Part shown: positions 54,120 through 62,465 of the stretch, piece after piece | Position numbering within the stretch: position 1 is the stretch's first letter | How the letters are laid out: every line of letters starts with the position of its first letter | Source: Bog-105 sp965277435 | GTDB taxonomy: Bacteria; Acidobacteriota; Terriglobia; Bryobacterales; Bryobacteraceae | Reading direction: 5' to 3' | Assembly: GCA_965277435.1 (NCBI GenBank) | Contig: OZ255821.1 | Location: forward strand, 868,001-932,000 | Length of the DNA: 64,000 nt | Made by a program: the position numbers and the translations under genes | Notes under the pieces: model-generated | Database searches by the model: none | Seen by the model: the letters and a program-made list of their open reading frames with translations, nothing else | What the model was told of the DNA's origin: nothing

Positions 54120-55151
54120 ATGGGTCAATCAATCCAAAGCGGAAACGGGACGCCAGTGCGATCGCGAGCCATCCCGGTATTCCTGCTCACTACCCTCCTA
54201 ATCAGCTCGGTGTTCTATTTCCTTATCATCAAATCGGGTCACCTGGCCGGAGGCTGGGGCGCGTACGTTGCTGGTTTGATGTGGTCCCCAGGCTTTGCGG
54301 CCTTACTCACTTGTAAGTATCTCGGCCGGGATTTGGGTACTCTCGGCTGGAAGTGGGGCAAAACGCGCTATGAGGTGATCAGCTACTTCATTCCGCTTTC
54401 ATATGCCGTAGTCATCTACGGATTGGTTTGGCTGACCGAATTGGGTGGCGTATACCGCAAGGACTTTGTAGATGGGGTTACGAAGTCGTTCGGTCTTGGC
54501 CCGATGCCGGCATGGGCGAGCATCACCCTTTACTTCGTTTTCACGGCAACCTTCACGGTGATACGAGATTTTGCGACTGTGATCGGCGAAGAGATCGGCT
54601 GGCGTGGGTTCTTGGTTCCTGAATTGTCAAAGAAATATGGCTTCCCAGCGACGGCCATGATTACGGGATTCATATGGGCGATCTGGCACTACCCGATCAT
54701 CCTGTTCGCCGATTACCATGGGGCCGCGCCTGCCTGGTTTTACGTTCCATTGCTCACGGTTATGCTGCCGTTTCTCACTTTTGTTTGGACCTGGATGCGG
54801 CTCAAGTCTGGAAGCATCTGGCCTTGCGTCGTCTTGCACGCATCGCACAACACATTCATTCAACAGTTCTTTGACCCGCTTACGGTCTCTCGCAGCAAAA
54901 CGGGTTATATAGCCGGAGAGTTTGGCGCTGCGCTGCTTGTCATCTCAATATTGATGGCTGTGTATTTTTGGAGGCGACGTGACGAGGTGGAGGGTAATCA
55001 TCGTGCCCCGGCGAACTACCTTAGCTGTTTATTCACCGAAGCAGGGATGATAGGAGGAGCTAAATGCAAGAACAAGGTGTCCCCTGGAATATCACGGTCT
55101 CGAAGGAAACCGACCTCTCCCTGCGCACTTTCCTGGGCGCCCAGGGCATAA
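54120..55151 (+). CDS. CPBP family intramembrane glutamic protease
   Basis: 343 residues from ATG 54120, with AGGAG 13 bases upstream; a GTG at 54096 is possible. About eight helices. Active-site motifs: EEIGWRGFLVPEL (EExxxR, about 168-180), FIWAIWHYPII (the FxxxH motif) and HASHNTFIQQ (HxxxN). The family includes the CAAX prenyl protease Rce1 and bacteriocin-immunity proteins. The last 60 or so residues (after FWRRRDEVEG) are Lys/Arg/Ser-rich, unlike the family, and overlap the next gene by 88 bases. The original stop was probably lost and the frame now runs into the antitoxin gene. Confidence 0.85.
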   Translation: MGQSIQSGNGTPVRSRAIPVFLLTTLLISSVFYFLIIKSGHLAGGWGAYVAGLMWSPGFAALLTCKYLGRDLGTLGWKWGKTRYEVISYFIPLSYAVVIYGLVWLTELGGVYRKDFVDGVTKSFGLGPMPAWASITLYFVFTATFTVIRDFATVIGEEIGWRGFLVPELSKKYGFPATAMITGFIWAIWHYPIILFADYHGAAPAWFYVPLLTVMLPFLTFVWTWMRLKSGSIWPCVVLHASHNTFIQQFFDPLTVSRSKTGYIAGEFGAALLVISILMAVYFWRRRDEVEGNHRAPANYLSCLFTEAGMIGGAKCKNKVSPGISRSRRKPTSPCALSWAPRA

Positions 55152-55327
55152 AAAAAGGCGACCTCTCCAAGTTCATCGAAGACGCCGCCCGGTGGCGTGT
55201 TTTTCATCGCACCGTTCAGGACATCAAGGCCCGCACCGCCAATATCAAGCCCGAGGAGTTGCAACGCATCTTTGACGAATCCGTCCGCGAAGTCCGCAAG
55301 CAACGCCGCTCCAGAAAGAAGGGCTGA
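55064..55327 (+). CDS. Ribbon-helix-helix antitoxin of a PIN module
   Basis: 87 residues with AGGAGC before the ATG. It begins with the RHH pattern: strand WNITVSKETDLSLRTFLGAQ, then GIKKGDLSKFIEDAARWRVF and a basic helical tail (RKQRRSRKKG) that would wrap the partner. RHH antitoxins bind their operator as dimers and neutralise PIN nucleases. The PIN frame follows nine bases after the stop but is broken. The frame appears intact. Confidence 0.8.
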   Translation: MQEQGVPWNITVSKETDLSLRTFLGAQGIKKGDLSKFIEDAARWRVFHRTVQDIKARTANIKPEELQRIFDESVREVRKQRRSRKKG

Positions 55328-55336
55328 AAAAGCCTG

Positions 55337-55747
55337 ATGCGGGTGGTGCTCGACACCAATATCCTGATCTCCGCTTTGATCTCCTCAGTCGGCAAACCCG
55401 CGATCATCTATGATGCTTGGGAAGACGGTAAATTTACTCTCCTGACCTGAGCGCAACATCTCGAGGAGTTGCGAGCCACTCTGCAGAAACCAAGAGTCGC
55501 TGATCTTATTAAGCTCCACAAGGCCAGCCGCCTGGTGAACCAAATCAAGAGATTCGCCGAGGATGTCGGCCAGTTGCCGCGCGTGAAACGATCTCCCGAT
55601 CCCCATGACGACTTTCTGCTGGCCATGTCTGAATCGGGTAAGGCTCAATATCTAGGGACAGGCGACAAGAGCGGGCTACTCTCCCTACGTCACCACAAAG
55701 CCACGCAGATCATGTCCGCCATCGACTTCGGAGCGTTGTTCGCATGA
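55337..55747 (+). pseudogene. PIN domain toxin interrupted by an in-frame TGA
   Basis: From ATG 55337 the frame reads MRVVLDTNILISALISSVGK, the start of the TIGR00305-type PIN family, and stops at TGA 55448-55450 after 37 codons. Homology continues in the same frame: AQHLEELRATLQKPRVADLI, then PRVKRSPDPHDDFLLAMSES with the catalytic acidic DPHDDFLL, to GALFA at 55747. A single TCA to TGA change would explain it. The neighbouring antitoxin is intact, as expected when the toxin is lost first. No selenocysteine context is visible. Confidence 0.82.
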
Positions 55748-56041
55748 ATCGAGTGAATCTCCGACGCGGCGTCACCGGAGTCCTGGTGAACGACCGGTTG
55801 CACAAACCTTAGTTTATGCAAGGGCGGTCTTAAGTAAGCGCCTTCTGCCTCTCACAATTCTGCTAAGCGTGTCCATTCAGTGCCTGCGAAGTGCGTTCTC
55901 GGGAAGGGACCGCACGCTCGCTGCGCTGTTCATTCGAGAAATCTGGGCAGATCCACCGTTTTGCTTGAGTCGCGGACGGTCGCAGACGCCACCGCGCAGC
56001 CAGTCACAACACCGGCAATTTCCTCTAAGTTCGATGGGCGT

Positions 56042-56431
56042 TTAGCTGGCTTCCCATTCGTGGCGGTCGGACCTGCTGGTAGAAGAAGGTTGTTTGCGCG
56101 GCACGGGGAGGGTATGGCTTGGTGGAGCGGTGGGGAAGATGTGTGCGCCGATGGGTAGGTCGACGGCGGGGGCGCGGGAGGAGAGTTCGGCGGTAGTGAG
56201 CAGATCCAACGGGGTGATGCGATAACGCGCGAGCAGCGCGTCGGCCAAAGGGGCATGCAAGCGCCGAGCGCCCTTTAAGACGTTGTGCAGGTGGGGTTGG
56301 GAGACACCCATTAATTTGGCGAGCGAGCGCTCGGAGAGTTCGCCGTTATGGATGCTGGTGTTGACGAAAGCCAGCAGGCGGGTGTAGAGCAATTGGAAAG
56401 AAAGGGGGTCGTCCCTGAGATTTAATTCCAA
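56042..56431 (-). CDS. XRE-type helix-turn-helix regulator
   Basis: 129 residues. The HTH lies at about 32-55 (LSERSLAKLMGVSQPHLHNV then LKG), a good Cro/C1-type motif; the helices before and after complete a five-helix domain. The C-terminal 60 residues are Pro/Ser/Arg-rich and probably disordered. No peptidase or metabolite domain is present. It is divergent from the Cys-rich HTH protein at 56686 across a 254-base, relatively A+T-rich region, so it may regulate that gene. Confidence 0.8.
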   Translation of the reverse strand: MELNLRDDPLSFQLLYTRLLAFVNTSIHNGELSERSLAKLMGVSQPHLHNVLKGARRLHAPLADALLARYRITPLDLLTTAELSSRAPAVDLPIGAHIFPTAPPSHTLPVPRKQPSSTSRSDRHEWEAS

Positions 56432-56685
56432 GGTGAAATAGGCTCTCTTAATTTTGGGGGAAAGGGGCGAATTTTACAAGGTTGCGACGCACCAACTTAA
56501 CAAGCGGTAAACCATTCAAAAAAAACAGCTTGTAAGGAAAATCCGTAATCCTCTCATGGGCAGAATAGAAAATATTTCCGTACAGTTTGCTCGAATTCCT
56601 GAGAAGTACTGTAAGTTCTAAACATAACAACGGCGCGCGAGTTTAAAACGACAGAGAACGCCGAAGGAAAAGAACAAAAAACAAA
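56432..56685. promoter_or_regulatory. A+T-rich divergent region between XRE and Cys-rich HTH genes
   Basis: No gene. The region is clearly richer in A and T than the surrounding DNA. Two inverted repeats are visible: TTACAAG (56474-56480) with CTTGTAA (56529-56535), and TACAGT (56581-56586) with ACTGTA (56608-56613). Either could be operator DNA for the XRE protein. Spacing is long, so looping or separate dimers would be needed. Confidence 0.35.
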
Positions 56686-57273
56686 ATGAATTGGACCCGC
56701 TCAGAAACTCTAGCCCTCGCCCAGCAGTCTTGCACTTATTGTTACGGTCTTGGTCTCCGGCCCGGCCGGGCGGGGGCGTCGACCCCTTGCAATTGCGTGT
56801 TTCGCGCTATTTTTCGCGCCTGCTACGCGCGTTTCCAGAGCTGCGCTTCGAAAGAAAAGTATGTGAGCCGCGTGTCCCTGGAAGCGAATCCCGGCCGTCA
56901 GAGAAGGTCGGTCTGGGGGTTGAAGAACGAGGAGTACATGGCGGACTTCTGCCTGGTGAGCAAGCGGACGCTATCGGAGAGCGAGCACAAGCTGTTCCGG
57001 TACCACTTCCTGTTAGGCGCTGACTGGAAGCTGTGCTGCCGGAAGCTGGGAATGGATCGAGGGAGCTTTTTCCACGAGGTCTACCGGATTGAGCAAAAGC
57101 TCGGAAAGACGTTCCGGGAACTGGAGCCGCATGCCTTGTTTCCGCTGGACGAATACTTCGGGAGCACAGGGCGTTCGAAGGTAGTAGCGATGACGCCTTT
57201 CAAGGTGGAGACGACGAGCGAGGGAACGAAGACGCGCACGATGATGAAATTTCCGATCAAGCGGGCGGCGTAA
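56686..57273 (+). CDS. Unknown protein with DnaJ-like Cys motif and sigma-region-4-like helices
   Basis: 195 residues, ATG preceded by GAAGGAAAAG. Residues 16-23 read CTYCYGLG, a CxxCxGxG motif as in DnaJ zinc fingers, followed by CNC (35-37), Cys46 and Cys53, enough to bind one zinc ion. From about 95 the sequence TLSESEHKLFRYHFLLGADW, then KLCCRKLGMDRGSFFHEVYR and IEQKLGKTFRELEPHALFPL resembles the helices of sigma-factor region 4 or a related HTH, with a conserved-looking tail. I do not recognise the family. The combination suggests a DNA- or RNA-binding regulator. Strong terminator directly downstream and a divergent XRE gene upstream. Confidence 0.7.
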   Translation: MNWTRSETLALAQQSCTYCYGLGLRPGRAGASTPCNCVFRAIFRACYARFQSCASKEKYVSRVSLEANPGRQRRSVWGLKNEEYMADFCLVSKRTLSESEHKLFRYHFLLGADWKLCCRKLGMDRGSFFHEVYRIEQKLGKTFRELEPHALFPLDEYFGSTGRSKVVAMTPFKVETTSEGTKTRTMMKFPIKRAA

Positions 57274-57308
57274 GAGCGAAAAGTTCTGAAGGCAGGACGC
57301 TGGACATG

Positions 57309-57334
57309 GGGGACGGGAGACCGTCCCCTTTTTT
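57309..57334 (+). terminator. Rho-independent terminator after the Cys-rich HTH gene
   Basis: Perfect stem GGGGACGG (57309-57316) with CCGTCCCC (57321-57328), tetraloop GAGA, followed by six T (57329-57334). It ends at the stop codon of the convergent ridA gene (57333-57335). Confidence 0.9.
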
Positions 57335-57737
57335 ATTTGGCGAAGGGATATTTGGCTTCGGGGTGCATGGCGATGGCCTCGATTTCGATGCGGGCATCAC
57401 GCGGCAGGCGGGCGACCTCAATGGTGGTGCGAGCGGGCGGATGTTCGCCGAAATGGCGACCATAAGCTTGATTCATTTTCTCGAAATCATTCATATCTTT
57501 TAAGAATACGGTTGTTTTAACGATATCCGCGAGCGATAAGTGCGCGGCTTCGAGGACGAGACCGAGATTGGTGAGCACACGGTCGGTGAGCGCCTGAATG
57601 TCGCCGGTGACAAGTTCGCCGGTTTGAGGATCGGCATGGATCTGGCCGCTCAGGAAAAGCATTTCGTTAACGCGGAGAGCGGGCGCGTACGGTCCGGCGG
57701 CTTTGGGACCGTTTTCGGGCTTGATGATTTCTTTCAT
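57333..57737 (-). CDS. ridA: RidA family enamine/imine deaminase
   Basis: 134 residues from ATG 57735-57737, chosen over a start five codons upstream because the ATG overlaps the pyrD stop (ATGA) and homology begins at MKEIIKPENGPKAAGPYAPA. Family markers: AAGPYAPALRVNEMLFLSGQ, VTGDIQALTDRVLTNLGLVL, TTVFLKDMNDFEKMN and the ligand-binding ARTTIEVARLPRDARIEIEA with the conserved Arg and Glu. RidA hydrolyses reactive enamines made by PLP enzymes, which fits its operon with a PLP decarboxylase. Confidence 0.93.
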   Translation of the reverse strand: MKEIIKPENGPKAAGPYAPALRVNEMLFLSGQIHADPQTGELVTGDIQALTDRVLTNLGLVLEAAHLSLADIVKTTVFLKDMNDFEKMNQAYGRHFGEHPPARTTIEVARLPRDARIEIEAIAMHPEAKYPFAK

Positions 57738-58660
57738 GGCTCTATTGTGCACGGGCGCTTGCTGAGATCGCGGACATGGCCGATGCCGCGCCGGTGGAGA
57801 AAGCGCGCCAATTCGCGGGCGACGAGTTGGGGAGCACGGGGATCGATGAAGGTAGCGGTGCCGACCTGGACGGCGGATGCGCCGGCGAGGAGAAATTCCG
57901 CGGCGTCGCGGCCGCCGGCGATGCCACCCAGGCCGATGATGGGAATCCTGACAGCGCGGGCAGCTTCCGACACGAGACGTAGCGCGATAGGTTTGATGGC
58001 GGGACCAGACAGTCCGGCGAAACCGGCAGCAATGCGCGGTGCGCCGGTTTTGGGATCGAGCGCGTAGGAAATGATGGTGTTCACCAGCGAAAGAGCGTCG
58101 GCCCCCGCGGTTTCGGCTGCTTGGGCGAGCGGTTCGATCCGTGAAACATTGGGCGAGAGCTTCACGATGAGAGGACGGTGGGCGAGCGAACGCACGCGCT
58201 GAATCAGATCGGAGAGTAGCAGCGAATCGTTCGAGAAGAAGATGCCGCCCTCTTTGGTATTGGGGCAGGACACGTTGAGCTCGTAAGCGGCGATACCGTC
58301 GGCATCTTCGAGCACACGTACGACTTCGGCATAATCGTCGATCGAGTAGCCGAAGACGTTGACAAACACGGGAACGGAAAAGTGGCGAAGTTTGGGAAGT
58401 TTATCGCGGAGGAAAGCGCGGACGCCAACATTTTGCAGGCCGACGGAGTTCATCATGCCGCCCTCGGTATGCCAGAGCCGGGGCGCGGGGTTGCCAGCGA
58501 TGGGCTCGCGGGACAAGCCTTTCGTAACGAAACCGCCGAGCAGATTCAGGTCGAGGATTTTTTCGAATTCGAGGCCATAGCCGAAGGTGCCGGAGGCGGC
58601 GAGGACCGGAGTACGCAGCGGAATGCCGCAAAGGGTGGTGGCTAGTGGATCAACTGGCAT
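57734..58660 (-). CDS. pyrD: Dihydroorotate dehydrogenase, class 1B catalytic subunit type
   Basis: 308 residues from ATG 58658-58660; the longer frame upstream lies inside the previous gene. The enzyme oxidises dihydroorotate to orotate in pyrimidine synthesis. Landmarks: PVLAASGTFGYGLEFEKILD, GGFVTKGLSREP, PRLWHTEGGMMNSVGLQNVG, ELNVSCPNTKEGG with the catalytic Cys of class 1, KLSPNVSRIEP and IIGLGGIAGGRDAAEFLLAG for FMN phosphate. The Cys base and length indicate the NAD-linked class 1B type, but its partner PyrK is not in view. Coupled to the PLP decarboxylase upstream (11-base overlap) and ridA downstream (ATGA). Confidence 0.95.
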   Translation of the reverse strand: MPVDPLATTLCGIPLRTPVLAASGTFGYGLEFEKILDLNLLGGFVTKGLSREPIAGNPAPRLWHTEGGMMNSVGLQNVGVRAFLRDKLPKLRHFSVPVFVNVFGYSIDDYAEVVRVLEDADGIAAYELNVSCPNTKEGGIFFSNDSLLLSDLIQRVRSLAHRPLIVKLSPNVSRIEPLAQAAETAGADALSLVNTIISYALDPKTGAPRIAAGFAGLSGPAIKPIALRLVSEAARAVRIPIIGLGGIAGGRDAAEFLLAGASAVQVGTATFIDPRAPQLVARELARFLHRRGIGHVRDLSKRPCTIEP

Positions 58661-60089
58661 GAGGGGCGGCGGCGGTGAGTTCGGGGGAGCTGACGCGCGC
58701 GGCAGTTTCGCAAATGAGATCCCAAGTTTCGCGGATATCGGTTTCGGTGGTCTGGAAATTGCCAATGGCGCAGCGGAGAACGAATTGGCCATTCAGCACG
58801 GTGTGGGAAAGGAAAGCTTTGCCGCTCGCATTGATGTCGGCGAGAAGGCGCTGGTTGGTCGAGTTATCGCTGCAATGGCGAAAGCAGACGAGCGAGAACG
58901 GAACCGGAGCGGCGAGTTCGAAGTCTTGGTTGGACTCGACTAGTGATTTGAACAGCTGGGCGAGGCGGATGGATTCGCGCAAGAGCGCGGAGACGCCGTC
59001 GCGTCCGTAATATCTAAGGACGTACCAGAGCTTGAGTGCTCGGAAGCGGCGGCCTAGCTGCACGCCGTACTCGTTGAAGTTGACGACCTGATCGTCTTCG
59101 GGGCTGCGGATGTACTCCGCGGTCAAAGAGGAAGCGCGTTTGAGAATGTCGGGGCGGCGCGTGTAGAGGACGCTGCAATCGATCGAGACGTAGAGCCACT
59201 TGTGCGGATTGAAGACCAGCGAATCGGCCTGTTCGACACCGTCGAAGATGTGGCGCATTTCCGGGAGCACAGCGGCGGAACCACCATAGGCGGCATCGAC
59301 ATGCAGCCAGACATCGTGGCGACGGGTGATGGCGGCGATCTCGGCGATGGGATCAATGGCACTCGTGGACGTTGAGCCTACAGAGGCTATCACGCAGCAG
59401 GGGCGCAGGCCGGCCGCCAGATCTTGCGTGATGGATTGCTCGAGCAGGTCCGCGCTCAGGCGGAACTGATTGTCTACGGGAATTTTGCGGACGTTTTGCT
59501 GGCCGAAGCCTAGCGTGATCGCGGCTTTCTCAGCGGAGAAGTGAGTTTGTTCGGAAACATAGACGGTGAGGCCGCCGCGCATGCCTTTGGTACGGCATTC
59601 GGGATCGACGTATTCACGAGCTGCGCCGATGGCCTGCATGACGGCTAAGGAGGCGGTGTCGTAGATGATGCCGAAGAGCGAATCGTCCAGCCCAAGCCAT
59701 TGCCGGATCCAGGAGAGCGTAACCTGTTCGAGTTCGGTAGCCGCCGGAGACGCTTTCCAGAGCATGGCGTTGACATTGACAGCGGAGGCGAGAAAGTCGG
59801 CGAGGATGGAGGGCGGGGTGGAGGAGACAGAGAAATAAGCGAAGAATCGCGGGTGATTCCATAGGGTGAGCGCCGGAACGACCTGTTTTTGAAAGTCGCC
59901 CAAGATTTGTTCGAGGGATTCGCCGTGTTCGGGAGCGGATGGGGGCAATGCGGCTGCGAATTCGCCGGGCCGCGTGGGCGGGAGAACGGGCTGATCGCGG
60001 ATGGTCTCGAAGTAATGGGCGATCCAGTCGGCGTGGGCATAAGCGGCTTGGCGGAACTGGTCGGGAGTTAGTTCTTTTTCGAGGGTCAC
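58650..60089 (-). CDS. PLP-dependent group II decarboxylase (aromatic amino acid decarboxylase-like)
   Basis: 479 residues from a GTG at 60087-60089, because homology begins at TLEKELTPDQFRQAAYAHAD. Landmarks: WNHPRFFAYFSVSSTPPSIL, ELEQVTLSWIRQWLGL, VYVSEQTHFSAEKAAITLGF, the cofactor-stacking HVDAAYGGSAAVLPE, the PLP lysine in FNPHKWLYVSIDCS and a C-terminal RRFRALKLWYVLRYYG. The family decarboxylates Tyr, DOPA, Trp or Glu-type amino acids to amines. Where catalytic decarboxylases have GG-T-S after the DTASLAVM stretch, this protein reads IIYDTASLAVMQAIGAAREY, a variation of the usual TSGGS-like loop, so substrate is uncertain. Overlaps pyrD by 11 bases. Confidence 0.9.
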   Translation of the reverse strand: MTLEKELTPDQFRQAAYAHADWIAHYFETIRDQPVLPPTRPGEFAAALPPSAPEHGESLEQILGDFQKQVVPALTLWNHPRFFAYFSVSSTPPSILADFLASAVNVNAMLWKASPAATELEQVTLSWIRQWLGLDDSLFGIIYDTASLAVMQAIGAAREYVDPECRTKGMRGGLTVYVSEQTHFSAEKAAITLGFGQQNVRKIPVDNQFRLSADLLEQSITQDLAAGLRPCCVIASVGSTSTSAIDPIAEIAAITRRHDVWLHVDAAYGGSAAVLPEMRHIFDGVEQADSLVFNPHKWLYVSIDCSVLYTRRPDILKRASSLTAEYIRSPEDDQVVNFNEYGVQLGRRFRALKLWYVLRYYGRDGVSALLRESIRLAQLFKSLVESNQDFELAAPVPFSLVCFRHCSDNSTNQRLLADINASGKAFLSHTVLNGQFVLRCAIGNFQTTETDIRETWDLICETAARVSSPELTAAAPHAS

Positions 60090-60093
60090 GCTT

Positions 60094-60947
60094 CTACGTT
60101 CGCACGCCCCTGTGTACAAAATTTCGCATAGCAATGACCAGCGGAGTTCCACCGAGGCTCAGCAGGTCATCGTGACCCGCATGTTGGACCAGGTATAGTT
60201 CTTTCGGTTGTCGCGCTTTCGCAAACAAGGCTTGGGCCATCCAAACGGGAGTGAGAGAATCTGCTGTTCCTGCAGCTACCAGCAACGGGGTCCGCATCGA
60301 ACTGATCTTGGAAAGATTATCGAAATGGGTGCGCAGCAGCAGACTTGGAGGATAGAAACGGGTAAGCCAGAAATGGTTTGCGGCCCCATCGATGCTGCTG
60401 AATGGGCTCGCCAAAATCAGGCCACCCAAGTCTTTGCGTTCATAGGCGAGTTCCGTTGCCGGCCCGCTCCCAATCGATCTTCCCAAGACGAACACATTGC
60501 GAATGGAAACGTTCCGCTTTTCAGTAGATGTAGATATTGAAGGGCCGCTTTTGCATGTTCGACAATACTCAGTTCTCGTGGCCTGACCGATGTACTTAGT
60601 CCATAACCGCGATAGTCAATCATCAGGACGTTTACGCCGATTTGATGAAGTGCGATGAGTTCCTCCCCGACCATGTCTTCCAAGACATAACCATTGCCGT
60701 GCAGCACGAGAAGTATCTTTTCTGAATGCGTCGCGGCCGGTATCCACCAACCGTGAACACGATCTTTGGAGGTGACTGAGATTTGTAAATCTTCATAGGG
60801 AAGACCGCAGTTGGCCGGGGTGACGTTGGCCCAAGCTTTCGGGGCAGGAAAGATTAGCGCGCTTTGCCGGAAGTAAAGGAATGCTCCCACCGCTACGTAA
60901 GCTGTTACGGAATAGACCAGTAATCTGAATGAGGCGGCAAAAACCAT
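60094..60947 (-). pseudogene. BEM46-like alpha/beta hydrolase with one frameshift
   Basis: ATG 60945-60947 starts a protein with one N-terminal membrane helix (FRLLVYSVTAYVAVGAFLYF), RVHGWWIPAATHSEKILLVL then HGNGYVLEDMVGEELIALHQ and MIDYRGYGLSTS. Near 60505-60510 (after LHLLKSG) the frame shifts to VSIRNVFVLGRSIGSGPATE, containing the GRSIGSG nucleophile elbow, and continues to AGHDDLLSLGGTPL with the catalytic His. Apart from one base the gene is complete (about 285 residues), so a recent mutation or sequencing error is possible. Such membrane-anchored hydrolases are widespread and of unknown substrate. It lies five bases beyond the start of the PLP decarboxylase, on the same strand. Confidence 0.8.
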
Positions 60948-61002
60948 CGCTTTAAGACGGAGTCCGCGGGCGTTTGCCAGCAATGATAGCTGAACGCTGC
61001 GA

Positions 61003-61926
61003 CTACTTACATTCGGCGAGGACTGGGGGCCACCAGTCGCGGAACCAGGCATGGAAGGCGATGATCTCGGCGGCCATGTCTTCATCGAAGGGCACAGCGG
61101 AGTGGGTGAGCTGCCAGCCTCGGGCTACTGCAGCCTGGCGAATGATTACAGTGGCTGGGAAGCGATGCAGGTAGTCGAGGAACTCGAGCAGCCTGCGATG
61201 AAGCGACTCGCTGCGCGGCACATCCGACGAGAGCAAGGCTCGGTTGAGGGCTACGATCAGTTCGGGCAGCGCGGCTGCGACTCCCGAGACCATACCATCT
61301 GCGCCGGCTTGGGTGCCGTTTCGGTAGAGTGCTTCATTGCCGAGTAACAGCTGGAAGGGCGTTTGTTTGTGCAGGTCCAGCAGATGCTGCAAGTAATTTG
61401 GATCGCCACTGGAATCCTTGATGCCGGCAAACGTGCCACTAGTTAACAACCGGCCAGCAAGCCCAGGCGGGATGGGGCTCACGAACATCGGAATGTTGTA
61501 GAGATAGACCGGCACGGTCCGGCCGAGCGATTCGATAAAGGCCTGGTAGTAAGCGAACAGCTGCTCTTCGCCGTAGCCATAGAAATGCGGGGGCGCGAGC
61601 AAGATGCCGGACGCACCCGCTTCGATCGCGTTTTCAGCCAGTTCGACCGCACACGACAGAGTGGAATGGGAAGCGTTCACCAGAACAGGAAGACGGCTGC
61701 GTTTGATGGCAAGAGCTGCGACTCGCATGCGTTCGGCTGGGTCAAAATGAACGAACTCGCCTGTGGAACCGAACAACACAAGCCCATTGACACCCGCGGC
61801 GGCAATGGTATCGAGATAGTCCAGGAGAACAGCCGCATCGGCTTCATTACAGGCCGGGCGGCGGGGAGTTAAGAGCGCGACGTAAACGCCTTTTGCTGGC
61901 GGAAGTGGAGTTTGGCTATCGGACAT
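61003..61926 (-). CDS. DapA/NanA family class I aldolase or lyase
   Basis: 307 residues, a single TIM barrel. Landmarks: GVYVALLTPRRPACNEADAA, NGLVLFGSTGEFVHFDPAER (the GxTGE substrate loop), VLVNASHSTLSCAVELAENA, the tyrosine motif VYLYNIPMFVSPIPPGLAGR and the Schiff-base lysine in FAGIKDSSGDPNYLQ. The family includes dihydrodipicolinate synthase, N-acetylneuraminate lyase and keto-sugar-acid aldolases. No substrate-specific residue could be settled; the absence of lysine-pathway neighbours argues against true DapA. It is followed by the hydrolase pseudogene and preceded by the PilZ gene on the same strand. Confidence 0.92.
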   Translation of the reverse strand: MSDSQTPLPPAKGVYVALLTPRRPACNEADAAVLLDYLDTIAAAGVNGLVLFGSTGEFVHFDPAERMRVAALAIKRSRLPVLVNASHSTLSCAVELAENAIEAGASGILLAPPHFYGYGEEQLFAYYQAFIESLGRTVPVYLYNIPMFVSPIPPGLAGRLLTSGTFAGIKDSSGDPNYLQHLLDLHKQTPFQLLLGNEALYRNGTQAGADGMVSGVAAALPELIVALNRALLSSDVPRSESLHRRLLEFLDYLHRFPATVIIRQAAVARGWQLTHSAVPFDEDMAAEIIAFHAWFRDWWPPVLAECK

Positions 61927-61942
61927 GCGGAGAAGTCGTCAT

Positions 61943-62329
61943 TCAGTGAACGAGCGGCGAACCGGGCGAGGAACTGCGCCGGGTCAAAACGCGCTGCATC
62001 AGTTCCCGAGGGTCGAGCAGATGCTGTGGCACGAAGTGCTGGCTGGACCAGCGAGCCTCAGAATCCAACTCGACGCCCACAAAATAGGCGTGATCTCGTA
62101 AGACGGTATAGCGGACGGTGCCGGTAAGTTCACCGTCTCCATAAAGAACGCGCATGTGTGTTCCGACGGGGACTTCGATTTCGAGTTGGAGGCACAAGCC
62201 GCAGAGCGAAATATCCTCCAGATTAGCGATGCGCCGGCATTCCTGGCCGCTGGCTTCGAACCAGATGAGTTCCACCAAGTCGGCGCAGAGAAGGCGGGTG
62301 TCGATTCGACGATCCTGCATTTTATCCAT
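61943..62329 (-). CDS. PilZ domain protein
   Basis: 128 residues from ATG 62327-62329, chosen because the PilZ pattern begins directly after it. The domain (about 5-105) has DRRIDTRLLCADLVELIW (the RxxxR region that binds cyclic di-GMP in active members) and LEDISLCGLCLQLEIEVPVG (D-x-S-x-x-G). YFVGVELDSEARWSSQHFVP completes the barrel. Both motifs look intact, so cyclic di-GMP binding is plausible. A stand-alone PilZ protein usually works through a partner; none is evident. The upstream part of the frame overlaps non-coding DNA. Confidence 0.85.
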   Translation of the reverse strand: MDKMQDRRIDTRLLCADLVELIWFEASGQECRRIANLEDISLCGLCLQLEIEVPVGTHMRVLYGDGELTGTVRYTVLRDHAYFVGVELDSEARWSSQHFVPQHLLDPRELMQRVLTRRSSSPGSPLVH

Positions 62330-62465
62330 ACTTCTCTCATCGGCAGGTGAACGGCCATACTTGATGAGAGATTTATCCGTAAAGTACCAGCCTGACCTCA
62401 AACCAGATTACTGTATCTAACCGTATTTCCATCCCGATCCTTCAGAATAGAGTTTAGTTTCACTT

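Noticed and set aside
55448..55450. Selenocysteine codon in the PIN gene
   Set aside because: No SECIS-like hairpin follows and PIN nucleases have no selenocysteine; a nonsense mutation is simpler.
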